Part shown: positions 7,564-16,212 of the stretch, piece after piece
How the letters are laid out: each line of letters begins with the position of its first letter
How positions within the stretch are numbered: position 1 is the stretch's first letter
DNA from: a virus
DNA: 35,278 nt
Direction: 5' to 3' (one strand)
IMG/VR virus record: IMGVR_UViG_3300047550_003572
Location: 1 to 35,278 of that record
Notes under the pieces: model-generated
Database searches by the model: none
The model's input: the letters and a program-made list of their open reading frames with translations, nothing else
Told to the model about the DNA's origin: nothing
Position numbers and translations under genes: made by a program

Positions 7564-8442
7564 TTAACCAAATACTGAACCAATTAATCCATACTGCGCG
7601 CCAGCGAGCTGCATTTTGCCGATGGCTTTGTCTGCTTCAGAGCGTGTGCGCATGGACTCCAGGCTATAACGACCGGTTGTTTCAGCAACATCACGAGCGG
7701 CTGCACCTTCAATCTCAGCAACACGTGCAAGGCCAGCATTGATAATTGGCTGGAGATTTAATCGACCTTCTACTTCAATTCCAGCAACTGCCTTGCGCCA
7801 CTCTGATTCTTTATCAGCAGAATATTTAGTACCTTGTAAACCTAACTCACCGAGATAACGTTGCGCGTCTGTTTGAAGTTGTGTACCTTGTAAGCCTAAC
7901 TCACCAAGATAACGCTGAGCGTCTGTTTGAAGTTGTGTGCCTTTTAATCCAAGCTCACCAAGATAACGTTGTGCAGAGGTTTGGGACTCAATTCCTTTTA
8001 AGCCAAGTTCTGCCGCATATCGATCAGCTTCAGTTCGGGCACGATTAATTTCTTTATCGGCCTCAGCTCTAGTTTGCGTAGAACTAAGCTGTGCATTTGC
8101 CGCAATATCAGCAGCCCTTACGGAATATTCACCTTGTGCGTTAATTAAACCGAGCTCATAATCATACTGGTTTTGAAGATTTGTGGCATATCCACTGGGA
8201 GCAATGCCAGAAGCATTTCCACTTGTAGTGGTATCTCCGCTTGTTGTAGTGGTGCCTCCTCCTTGATATGTTGGTGTAGTAGTGGTTGTACTTCCAGAGG
8301 GAAAAAGAATATTCTTTTTTAAGGCAAAAGCATTTAGCTTGTCTGCCGATACGTTACCATAAGAAGTTTTAAACTGATCGTATTCTTCATGGCTTAAACC
8401 ACCTAAAGAAAGTTCTTGTAATTCTCGTTTCCACTTGGCCAT
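7564..8442 (-). CDS. repeat-containing probable virion protein
   Basis: This 292-aa protein has an N-terminal helical part (1-45), then a Thr/Gly/Ser-rich linker (about 50-80). A long, mostly alpha-helical region follows. Its core is an 18-residue repeat built on AQRYLGELGLxGTQLQTD, with three good units (about residues 151-204) and a decayed fourth before them. The C-terminus ends GAQYGLIGSVFG. Such helical repeats can form a rod or an amphipathic surface. The ATG at 8442 has a weak AGAGAG upstream. The family is unknown; the structural role is inferred from the module. Confidence 0.7.
   Translation of the reverse strand: MAKWKRELQELSLGGLSHEEYDQFKTSYGNVSADKLNAFALKKNILFPSGSTTTTTPTYQGGGTTTTSGDTTTSGNASGIAPSGYATNLQNQYDYELGLINAQGEYSVRAADIAANAQLSSTQTRAEADKEINRARTEADRYAAELGLKGIESQTSAQRYLGELGLKGTQLQTDAQRYLGELGLQGTQLQTDAQRYLGELGLQGTKYSADKESEWRKAVAGIEVEGRLNLQPIINAGLARVAEIEGAAARDVAETTGRYSLESMRTRSEADKAIGKMQLAGAQYGLIGSVFG
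7831..8046 (-). repeat. 54-bp tandem repeats inside the 292-aa gene
   Basis: Units begin at 7831, 7885, 7939 and 7993. The first two are nearly identical (each starts accttgta and ends gaagttgtgt), the third is diverged and the fourth strongly diverged. They encode the 18-residue protein repeat, so copy number changes stay in frame. Confidence 0.75.
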
Positions 8443-8470
8443 GTCAACTCTCTTTGTTATATTAATTTTA

Positions 8471-9166
8471 TTATGTAGTTGGTGCTAGTTGAGAAGTTTC
8501 AAATTTTGAAACAAAGCCAGGTTTGGTAGATGTTCGCAGGGCTTGATAATAGTTTCTATAACGTCCCGTTTCATCACGATATGGATCTCCAAATACCAGG
8601 CTTAATTGCTCTTGTTGCGGGGTCATCACCTTGCCCCCTGCAATTAACTGCTGTTTTAACATATCACTAAAAGCCTGTGGACTACGGATATTGAGCCCCC
8701 TGGCCCGGTCAGCAAAGGAAGCAAAATCTTCAGGGCTAAATCCTAAGTTTTGTTGTTTGTACAATTCGTTTGCTTCATTCCAATAACTACCTTGGCTGTA
8801 ATCAATATCTTGCTGATAGCTCTTTGCCAATGCTTTTTCAAAAGGCTTGGAATTGGAGTAACGATTTACATATTGCTCTAGGAAATTCTCTGCCGCACCA
8901 CGGTTACCCGCGCGTATCATCGATTCGTATTCGCTAATAATACGATCTTGTGTTGCGCGAGTTGCTTTAACTTGTTTTTGCCCGTAGCTTGTTAAATCTT
9001 TTTGTAATTCAGTTGGTTGGTATTGTGGTGTTTGACCGGATCCACCGATGCCACCAAACAGGCCACCACCGATTGCGCCGATTGCAGTACCAATTGGACC
9101 AAAGGTAGAGCCCGCTGCTGCACCAGAGCCTGCGCCACCTAGGAAGCCACCTAAACTAAAAGCCAT
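8471..9166 (-). CDS. Gly-rich N-terminus plus helical domain; probable virion protein
   Basis: The 231-aa chain opens with about 45 residues dominated by Gly and Ala in GGxxGG patterns, hydrophobic enough to insert in a membrane. A soluble, mostly helical region rich in Tyr, Gln and Arg follows (for example KQVKATRATQDRIISEYESM). Similar Gly-zipper starts recur in neighbouring proteins. I know no homologue. An internal or ejected virion protein is one idea. Confidence 0.65.
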   Translation of the reverse strand: MAFSLGGFLGGAGSGAAAGSTFGPIGTAIGAIGGGLFGGIGGSGQTPQYQPTELQKDLTSYGQKQVKATRATQDRIISEYESMIRAGNRGAAENFLEQYVNRYSNSKPFEKALAKSYQQDIDYSQGSYWNEANELYKQQNLGFSPEDFASFADRARGLNIRSPQAFSDMLKQQLIAGGKVMTPQQEQLSLVFGDPYRDETGRYRNYYQALRTSTKPGFVSKFETSQLAPTT

Positions 9167-9205
9167 ATTTGATACTCATATTATGTATATTTTAACTGTA
9201 AAAAT

Positions 9206-9625
9206 TTAAGCGACGAAGGCACCAAAGCGACCATAGCGTCCAGCGAGATCTGGCAGATTTTGGCGTAGTTGATTTTGACGATAGAAAGGATTAGTGGCAC
9301 GGTACTTATCAAAAAACCGTGGCATATCTCTTTGTTCAAAAATATCTTTATTTGCAGCAAAAAGATCTGTACCAAAATCAATATCACGTAAGTCAGCCAT
9401 GGTATCCAAACCCGCTTGTCCAGATTTACCGGCTGCTTCTTGACCCGCAAGCTGAGCACCAAACTGGCCAATGCCTAGCATGCCAGCCATCTGCATTGGA
9501 TTGTAGCCACCAAACAAACCAAAGCCACCAGTAGCACCTTTAGCTAAAGGAAAAGAATTAATTGTTGGTTGATCTGGAATTGCTCCGTATTGACTAATGC
9601 CAGAAAGAATACTTCCTAAGTCCAT
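9206..9625 (-). CDS. hypothetical virion-module protein, 139 aa
   Basis: The N-terminal half is hydrophobic and Gly-rich (GGFGLFGGYNPMQMAGMLGIGQFGAQLAG, about residues 33-61). The C-terminal half is charged and aromatic (IFEQRDMPRFFDKYRATNPFYRQ) and ends RFGAFVA. It sits in the tight minus-strand series, with about 30-40 nt gaps on each side. The function is unknown. Confidence 0.65.
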   Translation of the reverse strand: MDLGSILSGISQYGAIPDQPTINSFPLAKGATGGFGLFGGYNPMQMAGMLGIGQFGAQLAGQEAAGKSGQAGLDTMADLRDIDFGTDLFAANKDIFEQRDMPRFFDKYRATNPFYRQNQLRQNLPDLAGRYGRFGAFVA

Positions 9626-9656
9626 GATTATTTTTCTTTTAGATTAACATAAAAGA

Positions 9657-10178
9657 TTAAACAACAGTTGCGTATTGCCTGGTTACAAAACTAGAGTTTT
9701 GCGGCGGTTGAGCAACCTGTAACTGATAAGGCAGGTACTCCAGGCGACGTTCAGCTGCTGTAGCAAATTGTTTTGGCAGGCTTAATAGACCAGCAAAAAG
9801 ATTGCTTTGCATGGCACGAGCATTTGCTTTATCTGCCATTTGATTCATGATGTCACCATAAATCTGTCCACGTTGACGAATGATCTCTGGATCATTTTCA
9901 TACATATCGCGGAAGATTGACCAACGCATTAATTTGGACATTGGGTCTTTGTCATCACCAAATAACTCTGGTGGCAACTGTGACATTACCCGTTGATATG
10001 CATTGCCGGTAGATGTTTGCCCAGCTACTGGAATTTCACCATTCCATAGTTGTGGCGTGGTTGCAGCAGGTGTTTGTTGCGGGGTAAAATCCCGCATGGT
10101 GACCTGGGGTTCCTGAGAACCGTAGTAGTTCACCCAGCTCAATGCATTTGGTTTCTCAAAAAAGTTGCGTGGTGCCAT
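9657..10178 (-). CDS. hypothetical virion-module protein, 173 aa
   Basis: I start this gene at the ATG at 10178, 2 nt after the stop of the upstream gene, rather than at the in-frame TTG two codons earlier. A disordered Thr/Pro/Gln stretch (about 25-55) leads to a helical region (PPELFGDDKDPMSKLMRWSIF and an Ala/Arg-rich helix) and the polar end FVTRQYATVV. No recognisable domain is present. Gene order suggests co-translation with the gene upstream. Confidence 0.65.
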   Translation of the reverse strand: MAPRNFFEKPNALSWVNYYGSQEPQVTMRDFTPQQTPAATTPQLWNGEIPVAGQTSTGNAYQRVMSQLPPELFGDDKDPMSKLMRWSIFRDMYENDPEIIRQRGQIYGDIMNQMADKANARAMQSNLFAGLLSLPKQFATAAERRLEYLPYQLQVAQPPQNSSFVTRQYATVV

Positions 10179-10180
10179 GA

Positions 10181-11140
10181 TCAACCAAAGCGAATTTGGG
10201 GAGCTTGCAGTACAGCGCCTGCATATGGAGCAGATGTTAATGCTGTGCGGAGTGTTGCACCAGACTCAGCTTGTGCACCTTGTGCCAGGGCACCTGCAGT
10301 TGCCAAAGTACCAAGCATGGCCTGTTGTTGCGCCATGTGTGCATTAAGGGCTTGCTGACGAACAAGCTCAGAGTTCTTCATTTTTTCGATCAGCGGCATA
10401 TTGCGCTGCAGATCGTAATACTGTTGATCAGAATAATGTTTGGAAAGATCTTTAAGAGCACTTGTATATGTACCCATCTGATCGCGATATTGCGTGGCAC
10501 CTAACTCATTGATTTGCTGAGCCATTGCCATTTGAGTACTGAACTCACCCTCTTTACCTTTGGTGGGCTCACCTGTTGCTTTTTGACGAATGGACTCAGC
10601 CGCTTGAGCGCCTGTAGGAGCGCCGATCATACCGCCCACAGTGGGAAGAACAGCACCAGCAATCTTACCCAGACGGCCAGGAATTAAGCGGGCTGCGGCG
10701 GCGCCAAGACCGACACCAGCGGCACCACCACCAATGGCACCCAGAGCACCGACTGGACGGCCTTCAGTTGCTTCCCCGATAGCTGTAATGGCTGGTGAAA
10801 TCATTCCAGCAGCTGCACCAATACGGCCAACTGGCAGGGCAGAGGCACCCTGAAGAAACGCATTTAAAAATTCTTGTCCCTTACCTTTCGCTGTCTGAAG
10901 CCCTTCTCGAATGCGTTGGCCGGTACCAGGCTGAGGTGCTTGAGGACCGCCTGCAATACCACCAAGATTTACGCCGCCTGCAGTCGCGGTTTGCTCGGCC
11001 AATACTTGTTGTGCGCGTGGATCAAGACGTACAGAAGGTGCTGCACCACCAGCAAACATACCAGGCTGTGGAGCAAAAGATCCTGTCGTTCCTAATTGAA
11101 AATTAGGCGTAATTCCGTAAGATGCGTAAGGATTAAGCAC
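10181..11140 (-). CDS. Gly/Ala-rich protein with hydrophobic core; probable virion protein
   Basis: This 319-aa protein starts at a GTG (11138-11140). Residues about 95-185 form one long Gly/Ala/Pro-rich hydrophobic tract with repeated GxxxG spacing (GALGAIGGGAAGVGLGAAA). It is flanked by polar helices, including a Gln/Met-rich one near the C-terminus. The pattern suits a membrane-spanning oligomer, such as an ejection channel, but this is inference. No family is recognised. Confidence 0.7.
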   Translation of the reverse strand: MLNPYASYGITPNFQLGTTGSFAPQPGMFAGGAAPSVRLDPRAQQVLAEQTATAGGVNLGGIAGGPQAPQPGTGQRIREGLQTAKGKGQEFLNAFLQGASALPVGRIGAAAGMISPAITAIGEATEGRPVGALGAIGGGAAGVGLGAAAARLIPGRLGKIAGAVLPTVGGMIGAPTGAQAAESIRQKATGEPTKGKEGEFSTQMAMAQQINELGATQYRDQMGTYTSALKDLSKHYSDQQYYDLQRNMPLIEKMKNSELVRQQALNAHMAQQQAMLGTLATAGALAQGAQAESGATLRTALTSAPYAGAVLQAPQIRFG

Positions 11141-11170
11141 TTCAACACTCTACCTTTTTTATAAATTCTA

Positions 11171-12133
11171 TCACTGCATCATTTCATACTGAGCAGTGGT
11201 TGGCATGGTCTGTTGTGTTGCTTTTGATGCTAATACTGCATTGGCAAGATTACCTACCATTGCACCAGCAGCCGAACCTGCAGCAGCGCCAGCAAGACCA
11301 CGACGGAATGCATTCTTAACAGTTGGTGCAGTACGAATGGATAATGCTGCGCCAGCAATACCACCAACCGCTGTAGTCACAGATGGAATAGTAACTGGAT
11401 AACCAAGAACTCGAGCTTCTGGTACACCTTGCAGATTTTCTGGAGTTGCTTTTACAAGACCCATAAATCCATGGTCTTGATAATAATTACGCAGATAGTT
11501 ACCATAACGCTCTGGCGTTAAAGAGGGAATATCTTCTTTTGCTGTTTCATAACTTAATGGGCGGCCAGTGCGTCCAAGGAAGAAACGTTCAAATAACTCT
11601 GGTACAGGTTGCGATGTTTCTCTACGATCTTGTGAACCTTCTTCTGCATAACCTTGAGCAAATCCTTTGGGGCGAAACATCTCCCCTGGATTCAAGATGT
11701 CGTATGCGCCTGTTAATGCAGTGGCAGGTAATGCAACACCAGCACCGACAATAAGTCCGGTTTTTGTGGGGCCAAGTTCTTTATACGCTTTTTCTCCGAT
11801 GGCAGCCTTGGCGCCTTCTTCTAACCAGGCAAGGGGATGGTTATAACGCCAATAGATACCACGGGTACCGTCATTAGTAAGATCCGTAAGCAAACGTGTA
11901 CCGAAGGCACCGGCTGCCTCAATGGGCGTTTCTTTTAATGAAACACCAAGAGCATGAAGTTCAGCATGGTAACGACCGCGTAAGCCAGGAATGCTTTTAA
12001 GGATACTTGGACTGCGTTCAATATCTTGTTTGATTTCTGGAGGCAAATCTGGGTTGTATTCTGTAGCGCGTTTACTTGCCTCTGCACTTTTACGTGCACC
12101 TGTTGTTAATTTGTTAAGAAATTCTTGAAACAT
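11171..12133 (-). CDS. hypothetical virion-module protein with hydrophobic segments, 320 aa
   Basis: I choose the ATG at 12133, 1 nt after the stop of the upstream gene and with AAGG 8 nt before it. An upstream in-frame GTG at 12157 would add 8 residues. The first about 120 residues are soluble. Hydrophobic segments occur near TGLIVGAGVALPATALTGAY and in the C-terminal VTTAVGGIAGAALSI and GLAGAAAGSAAGAMVGNLA blocks. The middle (ETSQPVPELFERFFLGRTGRPLSYE) is unlike its neighbours. The function is unknown. Confidence 0.7.
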   Translation of the reverse strand: MFQEFLNKLTTGARKSAEASKRATEYNPDLPPEIKQDIERSPSILKSIPGLRGRYHAELHALGVSLKETPIEAAGAFGTRLLTDLTNDGTRGIYWRYNHPLAWLEEGAKAAIGEKAYKELGPTKTGLIVGAGVALPATALTGAYDILNPGEMFRPKGFAQGYAEEGSQDRRETSQPVPELFERFFLGRTGRPLSYETAKEDIPSLTPERYGNYLRNYYQDHGFMGLVKATPENLQGVPEARVLGYPVTIPSVTTAVGGIAGAALSIRTAPTVKNAFRRGLAGAAAGSAAGAMVGNLANAVLASKATQQTMPTTAQYEMMQ

Positions 12134-12134
12134 A

Positions 12135-12674
12135 TTACAACCTTGGTGAAACAACACCAGCGATTAAAGCCTGATCTTCTGGGCTCAGATATTGAGTCCA
12201 ATTGCCACGTTGGTTAAGAAGTTGCTCGAATTGACTTGCATCGGGTAATCCAGCCATTTGGAATTGCGTGCCAGGGGAAACAAGTTGTTGATTAATGGGT
12301 GTTTGATTTACAAGAGAACGTTGTTCAATTTGCTGTTGAATTTGTGGCGTCTGTGTATATTGATTTCCATATAACAAGTTGGCGGTGGCCATGGTTCCAC
12401 CAATAGAGCCAACAACGTTTGCCGCACTTTCTAAACCACCACGAATTGCCTCTGGTTTAATACCTGCAATTGGTTTTTTAATTCGAGATCCCAAGGCTTT
12501 GGCTGCCAGGACTGCAGGGACACTACCTGCTAGATCACCAAGACCATATGCAACAGCAGCGCCGGGTCCTTCCAGGAGGCCGAAACCTGCTGAAAGCAAT
12601 GTACCTGGAGCTGTTTCTGCCAGTGTTTTTGGCAGATTGCGCGAAGCAAAATTTAGCAGGCGCTGAAAACTCAC
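12135..12674 (-). CDS. hypothetical virion-module protein with hydrophobic N-terminal half
   Basis: The 179-aa protein starts at a GTG (12672-12674) preceded by AAAAGGAA at normal distance. Its N-terminal half is Gly/Ala-rich and hydrophobic (LLSAGFGLLEGPGAAVAYGLG). Its C-terminal half is Gln/Asn/Pro-rich and looks disordered before an ordered NWTQYLSPEDQALIAGVV end. It shares the general design of the 10181 and 11171 genes. The family is unknown. Confidence 0.65.
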   Translation of the reverse strand: MSFQRLLNFASRNLPKTLAETAPGTLLSAGFGLLEGPGAAVAYGLGDLAGSVPAVLAAKALGSRIKKPIAGIKPEAIRGGLESAANVVGSIGGTMATANLLYGNQYTQTPQIQQQIEQRSLVNQTPINQQLVSPGTQFQMAGLPDASQFEQLLNQRGNWTQYLSPEDQALIAGVVSPRL

Positions 12675-12720
12675 TTATCCATTTCCTTTTTAATTATTAT
12701 AAAGTGTGGGTATTAAATAA

Positions 12721-13314
12721 TTAAGCTGGTTTTGCTTCTGGTGCCGAGCGATAGTCGGATTTTTCTGATGGACCATCTGTTGGCTTATCTTCTGTTTTGT
12801 TGGAAAGTAATTGAGCAACAGATCGATTGCCTTCTAATTCATTTTTGGCACGGTTTTCTGCTGCTGCCATAATATAACCGTTGGGATCTGGGTTGCTCAA
12901 CCGAGGCATTGGATTGCTTACTCGATCATCAGGTTTAAGTGTTGGACTTAAATTGTATGCATCCATCCAGGTTGAACTATAGCCAGGCTGTTCTTGCGGC
13001 CTTAATTTTGTAAGTGGGCGGCCAACTGTAAAGTCATATCCTTCTTTACGTGTAAACCTACCAATATTTGCAAAAACCTCATACTCTTCTGGTGTATCAC
13101 CAACAAAATTAAGAGATGGATTAAGTTTTAGCTTACGCGTTTGAATGCGACGAAGCAAGTCTGTCGTTTCAAACCTGCTTGGCATCCAAGGGGCTGCACC
13201 TGTTGATGCTTTGGCAGAAAAAAGATCATCAAAATTTAATTGTTTCTTTTTGGCAAAAACATCCTTGGAGTAATCAATATAACGCCCAAGGTCTAAACGA
13301 TAATCTTTAGCCAT
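12721..13314 (-). CDS. hypothetical soluble protein, 197 aa
   Basis: Unlike its neighbours this protein has no hydrophobic tract. The N-terminal 150 residues look folded and basic (YRLDLGRYIDYSKDVFAKKK). The last 35 residues are polar and disordered (NKTEDKPTDGPSEKSDYRS). The ATG at 13314 overlaps the stop of the upstream gene. No domain is recognised; a minor virion protein is likely from context. Confidence 0.65.
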   Translation of the reverse strand: MAKDYRLDLGRYIDYSKDVFAKKKQLNFDDLFSAKASTGAAPWMPSRFETTDLLRRIQTRKLKLNPSLNFVGDTPEEYEVFANIGRFTRKEGYDFTVGRPLTKLRPQEQPGYSSTWMDAYNLSPTLKPDDRVSNPMPRLSNPDPNGYIMAAAENRAKNELEGNRSVAQLLSNKTEDKPTDGPSEKSDYRSAPEAKPA

Positions 13315-13643
13315 CAGCTCTCTGCTTTACGTTTTGAATCTTGTGCTCCGGTGGTACCTTGTGCTCCGGTGGTACCTTGTGCTCCGGTGGTACCTTGTGC
13401 TCCAGTGTTGTTCGTAGAGCCTTGCACGCCTTTGCCTCGTTTCTTTTTCTTTTTTAAGCTTACTAATGTTTGACGCAACCGTGCTTGCTTTACTGTTTTT
13501 TCATCGTATTTATCTGGATCAGATAATACGTTTTCTTGAAGCTGAGCAGAGGTGATGCCCTTACGGCGTGCTTTGGCAGTAAAGGCACCCTCCTTCATAT
13601 CCATGTCTTGAATCCACTTTTTGTCTTTCTTGTCGTCAGCCAT
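13314..13643 (-). CDS. basic protein with collagen-like GAQGTT repeats
   Basis: Residues 1-65 (KWIQDMDMKEGAFTAKARRKG and then VKQARLRQTLVSLKKKKKR) follow a pattern I recognise from small conserved phage proteins: a WIQ start, GAFTAKA, then KTVKQARLAxTL. The C-terminus carries three GAQGTT units, that is Gly-X-Y triplets as in collagen-like phage proteins, then a basic end. The very basic character suggests nucleic-acid contact. It is tightly spaced with both neighbours. The function is unproven. Confidence 0.65.
   Translation of the reverse strand: MADDKKDKKWIQDMDMKEGAFTAKARRKGITSAQLQENVLSDPDKYDEKTVKQARLRQTLVSLKKKKKRGKGVQGSTNNTGAQGTTGAQGTTGAQGTTGAQDSKRKAES
13340..13403 (-). repeat. 18-bp tandem repeats
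   Basis: The unit ccttgtgctccggtggta is repeated about three and a half times with almost no variation, encoding the GAQGTT protein repeats. Low divergence points to recent expansion. Confidence 0.8.
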
Positions 13644-13645
13644 AA

Positions 13646-15520
13646 TTAAACTTTAAAACCACGTTGACGTAAAACCATCTGCGGATCACGTCCTTCTATA
13701 ATAGCTCTACGAACAATCTCACTTGCTTCAAGACTACGTTTAGCAGCTGCGGTTGGACGGCGTTCTGTGATTTGTGAGATTGAGGGAGGAAGCGGAACAT
13801 CACCCTCTGGAGACGCAGATGCTTGTTCAAGGCCTTCCCTAACTAACTCTGACATTGTAAGTTGAGTAGGTCGGGTGGCAGCACTGGATTGTTTGGCAGT
13901 TTGCTCAACGCCATAAATACCTTTTGTACTTCCGGTTTGACCTTCTGGATCGTATTCAGCAAACAGGCGCCCACCTCTTGTCTTGGGACCAAAATCAACA
14001 CTCTGACGGCCTCCCCGTAACTCAAGAGTTGACGGAATAATACGATTTAATTCATCATATTCAAAATACGGACGCACTCCTTCTTGTACGTTTGTTAGGC
14101 GATAAGTAGATCCAAGATTTTGCAACGATTCCATTAGATTGCGAACAAAATCTCGTTGGGCCATTGCGTCGCCCAAATCAACATTTAGACTTTCTGGATT
14201 CGGGAGGTTTTGTTGTTGATTCTTAACTTGTGCAAACATTTTGGTATAGGCACCCCCAGATGCTGGTTCGCGCTCCATTGCAACCCGAAGCATTAGTTCC
14301 TGTTCACCAAGTTCACTTGCTTTGTCGATCAGATTCTGTTTCTGTGCCCCAAGCTCAGAAATGCGGTTTGTTAATTCGATATCTTCTTCCAATAGATCAC
14401 CGACATACTCTGGATAACCTGTGGGTTGGAAGAAAAATTTTGTTGGCAATTCCTCTTGATTAATTGCCATCTGAACCATAGGTTTAATAGTTATGGGGGA
14501 AGAAGGAGCAGAAGCAAAACGCGATAAAACATTAGGGTCACCAGTAGAAGCATATAATTCAGCTGCTTCCGCAACCGCAGGATCACTAGCCAATACTCTT
14601 TCAGCCCTTGTAGGACTAAAGATTTGCATTAACTGTTCCCGTTTTTGTTGCAAAAAAGATTGGGCTCGTTGTTGACGACCTTGCGTAGAAGAAGGCAGTA
14701 ATTTTAAAGGTGAAGGACCGTAATCATTTTGCTGTTGTCTAATTTGAGGAATTGTAGCCGCCCCCCAGAGATCAGTTTGATCTTGCGGCACTCCATCAGG
14801 AGTTAAACTTGTAGCAGAAATTACATCACCTGTTTGTTGTTTTAACTGATTAACCTGAGAAGAATCTAAATCTTCATTCCGTTGGACGCCACGCATAATG
14901 CGTTCAGTGACTTGGTCTTCCCCTGATTCCAGGGCGCCGACAGTTTGAGATAAAATTTTGGCGCGTTCTTCTTCAATAATCTGATCACCAATCTCTGTAA
15001 CTAAACCGCGATACTCATTACGTGCTCTAGATTCAGCACCACGAAGCTGAGATAGGGCTGGCCCAGTTAAACCTTCGGTAAATTCTTGGTACTCAACTTG
15101 CGAAAGTAAACTTGGATCATTGAGTAATTCATCAACAAAACCAAGATCTGTCTGAACCACGCCTTGTGGACGCTGTTTACTCAACTCACGTTGTACACGT
15201 TCAGCATTTTGCTGTTTTGCAACGGCGCTAACATCAGAAATACCCTGCTGCGTCAGGTTTGGCACCTTAGAAGGGGCTACAACAGCACGACCAGCACCAA
15301 ATCGCTTGGCAGCATACAGGCCACCGGCCAGTAAACCTAAACCTGCAGCTACAGTCCCAAGGGCAGCCAGCGGGTTTGATTCTTGTTGTGGAGCTTTGAG
15401 CTGATTACGGCGGAATTCAAGCACCTCAGGCGCCATCTGCGCTCGTTCTTCTGGATCTTCTGGAACTGGCGTACCAGTAGCGCGGCTATAAGCGTAAAAA
15501 TCAGCAGGTGCTAGCGCCAT
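13646..15520 (-). CDS. large protein with one N-terminal membrane segment; probable virion protein
   Basis: At 624 aa this is the first and second largest gene of the minus-strand module. A hydrophobic segment lies at about residues 48-72 (PLAALGTVAAGLGLLAGGLYA). The rest is mostly polar and helical, with a long coiled-coil-like part near ELTNRISELGAQKQNLIDKASELGEQEL (about 375-405). The ATG has AAAAGG upstream at normal spacing. Length, single anchor and place fit an internal virion or ejection protein, but no homologue is known to me. Confidence 0.7.
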   Translation of the reverse strand: MALAPADFYAYSRATGTPVPEDPEERAQMAPEVLEFRRNQLKAPQQESNPLAALGTVAAGLGLLAGGLYAAKRFGAGRAVVAPSKVPNLTQQGISDVSAVAKQQNAERVQRELSKQRPQGVVQTDLGFVDELLNDPSLLSQVEYQEFTEGLTGPALSQLRGAESRARNEYRGLVTEIGDQIIEEERAKILSQTVGALESGEDQVTERIMRGVQRNEDLDSSQVNQLKQQTGDVISATSLTPDGVPQDQTDLWGAATIPQIRQQQNDYGPSPLKLLPSSTQGRQQRAQSFLQQKREQLMQIFSPTRAERVLASDPAVAEAAELYASTGDPNVLSRFASAPSSPITIKPMVQMAINQEELPTKFFFQPTGYPEYVGDLLEEDIELTNRISELGAQKQNLIDKASELGEQELMLRVAMEREPASGGAYTKMFAQVKNQQQNLPNPESLNVDLGDAMAQRDFVRNLMESLQNLGSTYRLTNVQEGVRPYFEYDELNRIIPSTLELRGGRQSVDFGPKTRGGRLFAEYDPEGQTGSTKGIYGVEQTAKQSSAATRPTQLTMSELVREGLEQASASPEGDVPLPPSISQITERRPTAAAKRSLEASEIVRRAIIEGRDPQMVLRQRGFKV

Positions 15521-15641
15521 TAGATACCTTTTATTTACGTATTCATTAATAGTTGAATTCTACTGTGGATAAATAAAGAAAAAACGCCATGCTATAGACT
15601 ATCTTTATTGAAAACAAGTTGTTTACGCAAAAAAAAGGACA

Positions 15642-15854
15642 ATGCACCCACGTAATCGCATGGAGCGCGGTCTTGCTTTACACGCAATTGCTGATTCCGC
15701 AGAGCAAATGGAAAAAGCAGGCGCAAATAATCTAGAAGTTGCCAATTTTATTATTGGTGCCAAGGAAGAGCTGTCTAAAGAACGTCCTGATTTAGATAGC
15801 AGGGCAAAAGCTGCTACTGCTGCCATGAAATGGGCAGATGCAAATAAAAATTAA
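15642..15854 (+). CDS. small soluble helical protein, 70 aa
   Basis: The protein reads MHPRNRMERGLALHAIADSA and continues as amphipathic helices rich in Ala, Glu and Lys. AAGGAC lies just before the ATG. A good terminator follows at 15880. The opposite-strand frame here is hydrophobic, has no Shine-Dalgarno and would run against the terminator. It stands alone in the divergent region between the two modules, so it may be an early or independently expressed gene. The function is unknown. Confidence 0.7.
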   Translation: MHPRNRMERGLALHAIADSAEQMEKAGANNLEVANFIIGAKEELSKERPDLDSRAKAATAAMKWADANKN

Positions 15855-15879
15855 TTACATAAAAACAATTTAAATTACC

Positions 15880-15905
15880 GCCAGGAGTAAAATCCTGGCT
15901 TTTTT
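15880..15905 (+). terminator. Rho-independent terminator
   Basis: A 7-bp stem GCCAGGA with TCCTGGC, loop GTAAAA, is followed directly by six T. It closes the single-gene unit 15642-15854. Confidence 0.9.
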
Positions 15906-16116
15906 GTCTAAAAATTAGGGCAAAACCCTTGATATGCCGACACTTTTTATCAAAAAAGCGGCCCCGTATAGGGCCTAAAAAGGAAAATAAAATTTCTGGG
16001 ACTTCTCCACACACCTACGCGACACGAAATGTGGGAAGAAAAAAAGAAATGTGTGATGGGTAAGAGGAAGTGGGGGTTAGAACTCACTTCGTTCGTTAAG
16101 AGAAGGCTAAGGAATG

Positions 16117-16158
16117 CTCACTGCGTTCGCCCGGAGGAGCGAGCGACAATTTAGTGAG
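16117..16158 (+). other. nested hairpin
   Basis: CTCACT (16117) pairs with AGTGAG (16153). Inside it, CGTTCGC pairs with GCGAGCG with one G-T pair. The loop CCGGAGGA holds a Shine-Dalgarno-like GGAGG with no start codon at the right distance. A second CTCACTTCGTTCG copy lies about 35 nt upstream at 16083. Confidence 0.6.
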
Positions 16159-16183
16159 AATTTTAGGTACTTCTACCTACTTT

Positions 16184-16189
16184 TATACT
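16184..16189 (+). promoter_or_regulatory. candidate -10 box TATACT
   Basis: The hexamer lies in a T-rich stretch, 7 nt before the perfect palindrome at 16197, so the palindrome would cover the transcription start. No good TTGACA-type -35 box is visible, so the call is tentative. Confidence 0.35.
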
Positions 16190-16196
16190 GTTTTTT

Positions 16197-16212
16197 GATA
16201 CGAATTCGTATC
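16197..16212. promoter_or_regulatory. perfect palindrome, copy 1 (operator candidate)
   Basis: GATACGAATTCGTATC is its own reverse complement and occurs twice in the window (also at 17169). Here it is not followed by a T-run, and it sits where a promoter start would be, as an operator for a dimeric regulator would. Confidence 0.5.

Noticed and set aside
7831-8046. Regular DNA repeats considered as a CRISPR array
   Set aside because: Units are contiguous with no spacers, stay in frame and encode a protein repeat.
15623-15826. Minus-strand open frame of 67 aa opposite the gene at 15642
   Set aside because: The plus frame has AAGGAC before its ATG and a terminator behind it; the minus frame has neither.
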